Shown in pieces: positions 1 to 6,333 of a DNA stretch of 64,000 nt (positions are counted from its first letter, which is position 1; each line of letters begins with the position of its first letter). The stretch comes from Zoogloea dura (GTDB taxonomy: Bacteria > Pseudomonadota > Gammaproteobacteria > Burkholderiales > Rhodocyclaceae): the NCBI RefSeq assembly GCF_012927165.1, contig NZ_JABBGA010000026.1:1-64000 (forward strand), given 5' to 3'. The position numbers were made by a program, and so were the translations under genes. Below the pieces are notes generated by a model. It was not told the origin of the DNA, made no database searches, and was given only the letters and a program-made list of their open reading frames with translations.

Positions 1-248
1 CCGGTTGAGCAGCACGGAACCGCTCTTGAGCTTGACCGTCCCGCGGCGTCTGCGCGCCAGCATCGCCCGCTCGGCACGGGCGGCATCGTAGCTCTTGCCA
101 ATTGTGTTGCGCGCCACTTCACGCGACACCGCGGAAGTCGGCCGATTGAGTCTTCGGGCAATTGCCCGAAGACTCAATCCCTCATTGCTGCACCGATGAA
201 TCTGATTACGTTCGTCCATCGACAACTGACTGTAGTGATTTCCCATGC
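1..248 (-). CDS. IS30-family transposase, N-terminal part (cut by window edge)
   Basis: Reading the minus strand from ATG at 248 gives an open frame to the window edge that begins MGNHYSQLSMDERNQIHR and continues with SLRAIARRLNRPTSAVSREV. This is the N-terminal helix-turn-helix typical of IS30-family DDE transposases, which binds the element ends. The catalytic core lies outside the window, so completeness cannot be judged. The outer IS end probably lies within about 50 bases upstream of the start (roughly 255-300), where the sequence resembles IS30-type termini, but the inverted repeat cannot be matched without the other end. A 36-bp perfect palindrome sits inside the HTH coding region. Confidence 0.8.
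144..179. repeat. 36-bp perfect palindrome inside the IS30 transposase gene
   Basis: Positions 144-179 read identically on both strands, centred on CAATTG between 161 and 162. It covers codons for the recognition-helix region (SLRAIARRLNR) of the transposase. It could fold as a hairpin in the mRNA or be a coincidence of the RRL/SLR codons. Confidence 0.85.
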
Positions 249-313
249 CTACACCCTAACAAATCGGGGTGTTGCACTTCAGTCTAGAGCGCGCCCTCTT
301 TGAGAATGACTGG

Positions 314-505
314 TCAACTTATCGGTAATCTCCAATTGGCGATGAGCGCGGTTTCGGCAAGGTTTCCTTTCGGGGTGGAAAGGGTGTAGCTGACGTAGAA
401 CCATTCCCTGGGCGCGGTGAGGCCTACAGCCCGCCACGCATCCTTTCCGTTGCCAAGCAGACGAGACAGGAAGGGATGGTGAGCGGAAGCATCTGTGATG
501 AACAT
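314..505 (-). CDS. Small hypothetical protein (63 aa), doubtful
   Basis: An open frame with ATG at 505 encodes 63 residues (starts MFITDASAHHPFLSRLLGN, includes REWFYVSYTLSTPKGNLAE). I recognise no family. It lies between the IS30 end and the divergent XRE gene, in a region of lower GC than the rest of the window. There is no clear Shine-Dalgarno sequence. It may be a decayed piece of a larger gene rather than a functional one. The remaining flanks (249-313 and 506-678) show no gene I can support. Confidence 0.25.
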   Translation of the reverse strand: MFITDASAHHPFLSRLLGNGKDAWRAVGLTAPREWFYVSYTLSTPKGNLAETALIANWRLPIS

Positions 506-678
506 GCGATTCGAAGCTTTCAGTGATGAGGATTGTCCGATCCAGCCGATGAATGGATTGAGTGATCAGATAACAGAGATTTCCTCTGGAATTCAGTATG
601 AATCAAGGATTTGGGAAAGACTGACATTGTGACTTAAACACGGCTGACTTAAAAGCATCACTCCGAGAGACTGATCCG

Positions 679-921
679 ATGTCTCTCAGCGAATCATCGT
701 CCCGTTCAGGTATCCCAAAAGCGCGGGAACTCCTTGCGATCAATATCGTTCGACTCCGAAGGGAGAAGGGGTGGTCCCAAGAGGACTTGGCTTTGGAGGC
801 AGGCCTTCACCGAACCTTCGTGGCGCATGTCGAACGCCAAGTGCGGAACATCTCGATCGACAATATCGAACGCCTTGCAAACGCTCTGCAAGTCAGCATT
901 CACAGCCTGCTGTTGCCGTAG
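679..921 (+). CDS. XRE-family helix-turn-helix transcriptional regulator (80 aa)
   Basis: A small one-domain DNA-binding protein. Residues about 17-75 form a Cro/C1-type HTH: NIVRLRREKGWSQEDLALEA (helices 1-2) then GLHRTFVAHVER (recognition helix region) and a hydrophobic tail ending ALQVSIHSLLLP. Size and pattern match stand-alone XRE regulators often found with restriction-modification or mobile elements. No cognate methylase or nuclease is adjacent, so its target is unknown. The nearest genes are transposase remnants, consistent with island DNA. The start is the ATG at 679; a purine-rich GAGAGA upstream is only a weak ribosome site. Confidence 0.75.
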   Translation: MSLSESSSRSGIPKARELLAINIVRLRREKGWSQEDLALEAGLHRTFVAHVERQVRNISIDNIERLANALQVSIHSLLLP

Positions 922-1349
922 TTCCGAACGCCGTCACACTTACGATTCATCTCGCACGTATCCGCGCTCGGCAAGAGAGCGGATCCACCCTCCTTGCAAA
1001 CCAAATTAATTATATTAATATAAGGTTCTAGAATTCTTATTCTTTAGAAAACTGTCTTACTGGGGATGTGTAGATGTTTCCCCCTTCTCCCGGCCAACCC
1101 CTCTAGAACATCAATTTGTTGGGAATGGTTCAGTGCATTCCCTGCATCCCGGCCACACCTTGTTCCATCCCCCCCAGTGTCAAAATCAGCTAGCTGTAAG
1201 GCTCGCTTTGCAAGAGGCGATCAGCTGGATAGATCCACTGAGCACCTACCCCTGATAGGCTGAGCGTGGCGGCATGTGTCGTTACGGGTGGAGCATTTGT
1301 GACTGGAACACGTGGAGGGCTTCAGGTCGTTATAAGTGGACGATTTCTT
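922..1349. other. Intergenic island DNA with no supportable gene
   Basis: This 428-base stretch between the XRE gene and the broken IS5-type transposase contains an AT-rich patch (about 1000-1045) and no convincing coding frame. The open reading at 1266-1349 upstream of the transposase homology does not resemble the family N-terminus and probably marks a deletion junction. Confidence 0.5.
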
Positions 1350-1955
1350 CGGAATACGCACTACGCCCTGCACGCACCGGAAGTCGAGTGCATCGGCAAG
1401 GGCAAAGCGCCCCAGCCCTATGAATTCGGCGTCAAGGTGGGCATTGCCACCACCGAAAGAGGCAACCTGATCGTCGGCGCCCGGGCCTTTCCCGGCAACC
1501 CCTACGACGGCCACACCCTCGCCGAGCAGATCGAGCAGGCGACGATCCTGATGCAGAACGTCAAAGGCGCCCCGAAGCCCCACACCGCCATTGTTGATCT
1601 CGGCTATCGGGGTGTGGAGGTGCCCGGGGTCGAGATCATCCACCGCGACCGGATCAAAAGCCTGGACGCCAAGGCCCGCCGATTGCTCAAACGCCGTCAG
1701 GCGGTGGAACCGGTGATCGGACACCTGAAGGACGACTGCGGACTACGGCGAAATTGGCTGAAGGGGTCGGAGGGGGATGTGCTACACCCGGTGTTGTGTG
1801 CCGCGGGGTACAACTTGCGCTGGCTGATGCGGGCGGTGGTCAGCCTGGGGCTGAAAGCCCTTATTGCGCTCTGCGTGCTGCTCGGGATGCTTCGGCGGGT
1901 GGTCAGCAACGAGGGTGCCTGGCCGCCAGGCAGGCGGCTGGGTGCGGAAGATTGA
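1350..1955 (+). pseudogene. IS5-family transposase, C-terminal half (truncated)
   Basis: From about 1357 the frame encodes the C-terminal half of an IS5-type DDE transposase: YALHAPEVECIGKGKAPQPY, then NPYDGHTLAEQIEQ, a D in AIVDLGYRG, and the catalytic-Glu region RRQAVEPVIGHLKDDCGLRR, ending with the usual CAAGYNLRWLMRAV helix. Full-length relatives are over 400 aa; only about 200 residues remain and the first part of the catalytic core is missing. The frame is open upstream to 1266 but that stretch does not look like transposase. It is therefore a 5'-truncated, non-functional remnant lying directly beside another broken IS. Confidence 0.8.
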
Positions 1956-2090
1956 ATATTTCAGGGCCGACTAAAAAACGTGGCCCCTGGGGATTCTGCG
2001 GACCCAGCTGTGGTGGCGCCTTGTGCGACCCCGTTTAGGAAAGTGATTGACCCGCTCCCCTGTCCGGCGCTTTGCCTACAGGAGGTTGCC

Positions 2091-2444
2091 ATGCCCAAGG
2101 TTGGAAAGGCGCTCGGTCTTCCGATCGTCAATACCAGAGCTGCCGGAATCGACATCGGAGCACGCATCCAGGTCGCGGCCGTGCCGCCCGAACTGAGCGA
2201 CGATCCCGTGCGCACGTTCGGGAGTTTCACCGCTGACATCGAGACGATGGCCAACTGGCTAGTGTCAGTCGGCATCACGACCGTGGCGATGGAGTCCACC
2301 GGCGTGTACTGGGTGCCGGTCTACGAGATCCTGGAAGAGCACGGGCTAGCCGTCGTGCTTGCCAACGCTCGCGACTGCAAAGCAGTGCCGGGTTGCCTTG
2401 GACCCCAGAGGAAGATGCCGTTCGTATCGCGGCGGGGCTCGTGA
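2091..2444 (+). pseudogene. IS110-family transposase, N-terminal fragment
   Basis: ATG at 2091 with an excellent AGGAGG at 2080-2085. The product begins MPKVGKALGLPIVNTRAAGI and contains the DEDD RuvC-like start GIDIGA, followed by VAMESTGVYWVPVYEILEE and LANARDCKAVPG, all typical of IS110 transposases. Homology stops near 2393; the frame then runs into unrelated sequence and ends at 2444. Normal length is 350-450 aa, so over two-thirds is missing, including the Tnp20 serine domain. The breakpoint coincides with the start of another gene fragment in a different frame. Confidence 0.8.
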
Positions 2445-2644
2445 GTGACGACGGTTTCCCTGGCACACCTGAAGAAATCTCAGAAGTGCTCGAATGGCCC
2501 CCTCGACGACTGAATCCTGCACTGACCTATCTCATCGAACGGGCGCTCGTGAGCCACACAAGATTTTGCGGTGCGACCGATTGGGTGACAAACCGTTTGG
2601 CAAAAACAGCGGCTACGCGGCGCTTCGTCAAAAGTCGGTCGTAG
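2393..2644 (+). pseudogene. C-terminal fragment of a winged-helix-like protein
   Basis: In the frame beginning at the IS110 breakpoint, about 80 codons read WTPEEDAVRIAAGLVSDDGF, then TPEEISEVLEWPPRRLNPAL and a natural stop at 2644. The alternation of short helices followed by a strand pair (RALVSHTRFCGATDWVTNRL) looks like a winged-helix C-terminal domain of a larger protein whose front was lost at the IS junction. I cannot name the family. No start codon with a ribosome site is present. Confidence 0.4.
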
Positions 2645-2761
2645 AAGAATTTGGAACGATCTGCATCCGACTCGATCCGAAGCCTATCGGTGCGCTGCCA
2701 GCCTGTCGGTACCTGAGTGCTCATCAATACAGTGACCTTGAGGTATTTCGTCTCAGCTCCA

Positions 2762-3028
2762 TCAACGCGGCACCGGCAGCAGCTGGTCATTGCCAAGGCT
2801 CTCCGCCCACGCTTGCACGGCCTGGTGATCGATGACGCGGCCGGCGTCTACGTCAGCCAGCGCTTCCTGCGTCAGTCTGTCGCGTTCTTCTTCCTGGGCG
2901 ATCCAGGCGGAAAGCGCCTGGTTCATGATCCAGCTGCGCGAGCGTTCAAGCCGTGAAGCCATCTGATCTACCTTGTCGGCCAGCGGAAGCGGCACGTGTG
3001 CGGTCAATACTCTGGTTGCTGCGGCCAT
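2762..3028 (-). CDS. Ribbon-helix-helix (CopG/ParD-like) antitoxin, apparently orphan
   Basis: Start ATG at 3028, chosen because GGAGGT sits ideally just upstream; 88 aa. The N-terminal strand and two helices, RVLTAHVPLPLADKVDQMAS then RLERSRSWIMNQALSAWIAQ, are a standard ribbon-helix-helix DNA-binding fold; the C-terminal half (EALADVDAGRVIDHQAVQAW) is the toxin-wrapping tail seen in ParD-like antitoxins. The partner toxin (ParE/RelE) is normally encoded immediately downstream. Here the downstream strand (below 2762) runs into an open but unrecognisable frame and then the wHTH fragment, so the toxin seems to have been lost. Confidence 0.75.
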   Translation of the reverse strand: MAAATRVLTAHVPLPLADKVDQMASRLERSRSWIMNQALSAWIAQEEERDRLTQEALADVDAGRVIDHQAVQAWAESLGNDQLLPVPR

Positions 3029-3234
3029 GTTGCACCTCCTATCGGATCTTGATCTTGCCGGTGCTGGGCACCCTGCGGCAATGGTGCGGCGGATTGCCCC
3101 GCACCAGGATGCCACTGGGCCCGGCAATTCACGATCTGGTGGAGTCGAGCCGTCGCTTTGCGATCTTTGTCAGACCTTCAGGCGGAGCGCCCTCGGGTCT
3201 CATCAGGCGTTGGATGGCCGTTGATAGAGCAGGG
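3029..3234. other. Gap between the two antitoxin genes with possible toxin remnant
   Basis: Immediately after the Xre/DUF2384 antitoxin, a minus-strand frame overlapping its stop reads RDPALSTAIQRLMRPEGAPP then GLTKIAKRRLDSTRS and stops. It is about 37 codons, has no ATG at its beginning, and does not show a RES-toxin start that I recognise. It may be a decayed downstream partner. The rest of the gap shows nothing beyond the ribosome site of the RHH gene. Confidence 0.3.
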
Positions 3235-3714
3235 TCACGCAAACACTCCGGCCTGAGACTGCAGTAACACCTCGGACAGCAGCTTCTGACCAGTCAGTAT
3301 CCCCACGAACTCAGAAGGGCGGGCTCCGCCGAGGGCTGGGATAGGCTGATCGAGCCACCACCCGACCCAGCAGGCCGCATCGAATCTGATCCTGCTGCCC
3401 GACTCCTCCACCATGATTGCGACTTGGCCGATCAGGCACTCCAGACCGATCACACGCTCACCTTGCTCTGTGGTGAGCGTTGCGCCTTGACGGTTCTTCC
3501 GCTGTACGGACGCACGGGGGAGGTTGAGCATGTCGAGCAGGTGCTCCTGGGAGATATGCATCTCGTCGGAAAGATCCTTGAGACGCGACGCGGGGACTTG
3601 CTCTCGAATGAGCCGTATGCGCTCCGCTGGCGACGCAAGATAGAGGCTTTGTGCGTGTTTGGTCACTGTGGCTCGTTCCAAGGTTGCCTCCGCGTCAGTG
3701 CTGTCTGGTCTCAC
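3235..3714 (-). CDS. Xre/MbcA/ParS-type antitoxin with DUF2384 C-terminus
   Basis: A 159-aa protein. Residues about 35-85 hold an HTH (RLKDLSDEMHISQEHLLDML then LPRASVQRKNR). The C-terminal part, with WVGWWLDQPIPALGGARPSE and a tail QKLLSEVLLQSQAGVFA, is the characteristic DUF2384 toxin-binding domain of RES-Xre (MbcTA-like) systems. Such antitoxins bind and neutralise a NAD+-degrading RES toxin and repress their operon. The RES gene normally follows on the same strand; no RES domain is found between 3234 and 2762, so this copy is an orphan. Its start region abuts a truncated gene at about 3715, suggesting it inserted there. Confidence 0.8.
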   Translation of the reverse strand: MRPDSTDAEATLERATVTKHAQSLYLASPAERIRLIREQVPASRLKDLSDEMHISQEHLLDMLNLPRASVQRKNRQGATLTTEQGERVIGLECLIGQVAIMVEESGSRIRFDAACWVGWWLDQPIPALGGARPSEFVGILTGQKLLSEVLLQSQAGVFA

Positions 3715-3894
3715 AGGATAGATCCTTTGCTAGAAAACTTGCGTACCGAGAGGGCACGTGACCACGGGTTGAACCGCTTTCTTGGCGCTACCCTGGCCTT
3801 TGCGTCGCCCAGTGAGCGTGGCTCGTATCGGCAGGTACTCCAATCGGGGCTCAGCGAGCTTGAGGCGCTGCTCCAAGCAGACAGGCTACTGTGA
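3715..3894 (+). pseudogene. 3' remnant of the gene upstream of the TatD-type nuclease (qatC position)
   Basis: About 59 codons remain open up to a TGA at 3892-3894 that overlaps the nuclease ATG (TGATG), a classic translational coupling. The peptide (RARDHGLNRFLGATLAFASP then QVLQSGLSELEALLQADRLL) looks like a protein C-terminus. In Qat anti-phage operons the QueC-like qatC precedes the TatD-like qatD, so this is probably the last part of qatC. I cannot confirm homology by eye. The region further left is taken over by the antitoxin on the other strand. Confidence 0.4.
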
Positions 3895-4631
3895 TGGATT
3901 TTCACTGCCACCTTGATCTCTACCCAGATGCAAGGGAGGTCTATTGCGAAGCCGCACGACGCAATGCATTCACCTGGTTAGTCACTACGAGCCCGAAGGC
4001 GTTTGCTGCTACGTCGCGGGTGCTGGAGCCCTTGCCCTCAGTACTCATCACGCCCGGTCTCCATCCCGAGATTGCCCACGAGCGTGCCGCAGAACTGGAG
4101 CTGCTGCTTGAACAGATTGCGGGAGTCAAAGCAGTTGGTGAGGTGGGCCTTGATGGGTCGCCTCGCTTCAAAGCCCACTACGACGTGCAGCGCAAGATTT
4201 TTGGCGCGGTCATAGCACGCTCCGCAGAGTTAGGTGGACGAACCCTCAGCATCCACTCCCGCCGCGCGGTCAGAGACATCTTGGCCGAGTTCGAACGCCA
4301 CCCGAACTTCGGAACGGCCGTTATGCACTGGTTCTCGGGAAGCAAGGCCGAGCTCAAAGCTGCCGCAGAGCACGGGTGCTGGTTCAGCATAGGTCCGGCG
4401 ATGTTTGAGTCCGTGAATGGCCGTGCCTTGGCGGCTGTGATGCCGCGGGACCGCGTCGTGCCTGAGAGCGACGGTCCCTTTGCAAAAATCGCTGGCAAGC
4501 CGGTCATGCCGTGGAGTACGTGCCGGACTGCGGCAGGCCTTGCTCCGCTATGGGGCATATCACCCGAGGAAGCGGCCGCAGCGCTTGCTCGAAACGGGCA
4601 AGCGCTGCGGTGCTTGATGGACCGAAGCTAG
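3894..4631 (+). CDS. qatD: TatD-family metal-dependent DNase, probable QatD
   Basis: A 245-aa TIM-barrel hydrolase. The metal ligands of the TatD family are all visible: HxH in MDFHCHLDLYPD, ITPGLHPEI, Glu in AVGEVGLDGS, His in LSIHSRRAV, His in AVMHWFSGS, and Asp in VPESDGPF. It is shorter and more divergent than housekeeping TatD (about 260 aa) and resembles the QatD nuclease of the four-gene QatABCD anti-phage system. The ATG at 3894 overlaps the stop of the preceding fragment; a GTG at 3891 is an alternative. qatA and qatB are absent, so the nuclease appears intact but the system is broken. A generic TatD DNase is the alternative reading. Confidence 0.7.
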   Translation: MDFHCHLDLYPDAREVYCEAARRNAFTWLVTTSPKAFAATSRVLEPLPSVLITPGLHPEIAHERAAELELLLEQIAGVKAVGEVGLDGSPRFKAHYDVQRKIFGAVIARSAELGGRTLSIHSRRAVRDILAEFERHPNFGTAVMHWFSGSKAELKAAAEHGCWFSIGPAMFESVNGRALAAVMPRDRVVPESDGPFAKIAGKPVMPWSTCRTAAGLAPLWGISPEEAAAALARNGQALRCLMDRS

Positions 4632-5366
4632 TGAAGTGCGCCGCCAACTTGGTTGCCAAGTTTAGTGCGGGAAGGGCGGATTGCGGCCTCGCACGAGGAA
4701 AGCATGGAGACGCAACCGTAGTTATTCGGAGGCATCGGTGCTGTGGAAGGGCCGTGCCGGGATGAATCAAACTCCCGCGCCGATAGCCTAGCCCGGCTGT
4801 TGAGCTGGGTTCGGTGGCTTCATGTGTCGTGTTTGCGGATAGTGTCAATGCTAGCCCGGCCGGAGCATAAGGGGTGGAGGAGGCGGGACAACGTCGTGTC
4901 AGGCGTCCGCCCTGGTTGCGTTGGCGATCTGGAAAATGTGATTTCGGCGTGATGTATAGCTTTGCTTGTCTGGGAGCCCGAATCTGCTCAGCTGCAATCA
5001 CAGTTGTTTGGAGCATTCGGGTAGCTGGCAGGTCTATCGACGATAAGCTGACTGAGCTGTTCGCTACCGTCGACAGGGCCCTGGGGGGTACAAGTTCGGA
5101 TGCGCAAGCTATCCCTTCAGTCTGCTTGAGATCACCCGCCGACAGTTGTACCGAAGGTCATCGCGATGTGCTAGGGTGCAAGGGTCGGTGTGACGCACGT
5201 TTCCACGTTGTTACGCGGTTTGCTAAAGTGGTCCAGTCATTAGGTGTTATGTGTAACAAGCTTGGTGTTAATCAATGTCATGATTTTAAATGGATTTTTT
5301 GTTTTTCCCCGTTTGGAGCCGATTGGATAACGCTCAGGAACGCATAGAGCCGGGGTTAATCATCAG
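4632..5366. other. 735-base stretch without a recognisable gene
   Basis: Several short open frames exist but none shows a domain, a good ribosome site or consistent codon use. Composition shifts to AT-rich near 5230-5310 (TAAATGGATTTTTTGTTTTT). It lies between the nuclease and the tRNA remnant and is probably decayed island DNA. Confidence 0.5.
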
Positions 5367-5405
5367 CCTCATAACCCGAAGGTTCAAATCCTGCCCCCGC
5401 AACCA
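5367..5405 (+). other. 3' remnant of an initiator tRNA-Met gene (probable attachment-site scar)
   Basis: The sequence reads CCTCATAACCCGAAGG followed by TTCAAATCCTGCCCCCGCAACCA split at 5383. It matches the 3' strand of the anticodon stem-loop with anticodon CAT, the T arm and the acceptor end with encoded CCA of a bacterial initiator tRNA. The variable loop and first T-stem bases are missing and there is no 5' half, so it cannot be a working tRNA. Such duplicated tRNA 3' ends are typical att sites left by integrating islands, which fits the mobile-gene-rich DNA to its left. Confidence 0.7.
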
Positions 5406-5413
5406 GATTCAAA

Positions 5414-5451
5414 CATCAAGGCTCAAGCATTCAGGTGCTTGGGCCTTGATG
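5414..5451 (+). terminator. Strong hairpin after the tRNA remnant, terminator-like
   Basis: Arms CATCAAGGCTCAAGCA and TGCTTGGGCCTTGATG pair over 16 bp with one G-T type mismatch and a six-base loop. Only a short T run follows. It resembles the terminator that would follow an intact tRNA gene. Confidence 0.5.
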
Positions 5452-5604
5452 CTTTGTGCCGTCTGGATCTTGCACATCAGCCCTGCCGACGATCCGCACA
5501 GCAAGAAGCTACATGCCGCCGCTGGCAGACATGTTGCGGCGTCTACCGACGATAAATCGGTATCAACTTGATATGTTCGATACTCAATTCTTTTGAAGGA
5601 AGCG

Positions 5605-5784
5605 TCTGTGAAGCATGTAGACCGGTCTACATGCTTCACAGAGCGGTCAACATTCAATGTCGACGGCTCAACATTCAATGTTGACGGCGCTGGATGGAAC
5701 ATATCGGTCCCTATGTTTTATGTAGACCGGTCCACATGCTTCCAAGCAGCGTCAACATGGCATGTAGACGCGTCCACATGCTTC
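5605..5784. repeat. Array of interlocking palindromes with a GTC-ACATG/CATGT-GAC theme
   Basis: A perfect 38-bp palindrome (5605-5642) contains CATGTAGACCGGTCTACATG. It is followed by two near-palindromes of the type TCAACATTCAATGTTGA (5646-5664 with one mismatch, 5668-5684 perfect), then TGTAGACCGGTCCACA near 5721-5736, GTCAACATGGCATGTAGAC (5751-5769) and GTCCACATGCTTC. The spacing is about 20 bp. Read through, it encodes a repetitive peptide (VDRSTCF-like) on both strands, which I take as a by-product. It lies between the island edge and the PilZ gene; the stretch 5452-5604 shows no gene. Confidence 0.8.
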
Positions 5785-5846
5785 ATCGCCGTCGCTGATC
5801 AAAATATCCGGGGGGCGATGGCGGAGTAGGGCCTTGCTGCGTCCTG

Positions 5847-6242
5847 CTAGGCCCCCCGCACCAGCAAGCCCACCTCCCGTTCCAGCAGTTGTGCGTCGCC
5901 GAGGTTGAGTTCGACCAGGCGGCGCAGGTGGGTGATGCTGTCGAGGTCGATCTCGTGGCAGCCGAGCCCGAGGTGGAGGGCCTTGTCCGAGGCTTCTGCG
6001 TGGGCGATCTCGCCTTTCATCAGCACCTGCACGTCGCCATCGGGTTCGAGCATGATGTTCAGGCTGCACGGGGTGCCGCGCTGCGCGGCGGTAGCGGGGA
6101 GGGCGCCGGCCGGGAGGCTGAGCAGGGCGCCGCGCAAGGACAGGTCGAGCACGTTGCAGGCCAGCGCCGTGTCGTTGATCTGCAGGGTGCAGCCATCCTG
6201 GAAGTTCACCCGCGAGAAGTTTCTGCGTTGGGTTGTGGACAT
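5847..6242 (-). CDS. PilZ-domain protein (131 aa), c-di-GMP receptor
   Basis: Start ATG at 6242 with AAGGAG upstream. The protein is a single PilZ domain: the N-terminal RRNFSRVNF supplies the RxxxR c-di-GMP contact and NVLDLSLRGALLSLP the (D/N)xSxxG motif; a beta-barrel and a C-terminal helix (LRRLVELNLGDAQLLEREV) follow. It should bind cyclic di-GMP and alter the activity of a partner. It is divergent from hflX with about 90 bases between starts. Two GGDEF proteins elsewhere in the window could supply the messenger, but no specific link is visible. Confidence 0.9.
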   Translation of the reverse strand: MSTTQRRNFSRVNFQDGCTLQINDTALACNVLDLSLRGALLSLPAGALPATAAQRGTPCSLNIMLEPDGDVQVLMKGEIAHAEASDKALHLGLGCHEIDLDSITHLRRLVELNLGDAQLLEREVGLLVRGA

Positions 6243-6333
6243 GGTGTTCTCCTTGGAAAAATCGGGCGGAGGCGTTTGTGCGTGCTTGCGAGTACTATCC
6301 GCCTCTCTCCATTCAATACATAGCCCGCAACGC

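Noticed and set aside
5367-5405. Functional tRNA-Met gene
   Set aside because: Only the 3' portion is present and part of the variable loop/T stem is missing; no 5' half can pair with it.
5605-5784. CRISPR array
   Set aside because: The repeats are palindromic and contiguous, with no 25-40 base unique spacers and no cas genes.
5409-5829. Repetitive protein-coding frames on both strands (VDRSTCF-like peptides)
   Set aside because: They exist only because the DNA repeats are palindromic; there is no ribosome site, no domain and no neighbour support.
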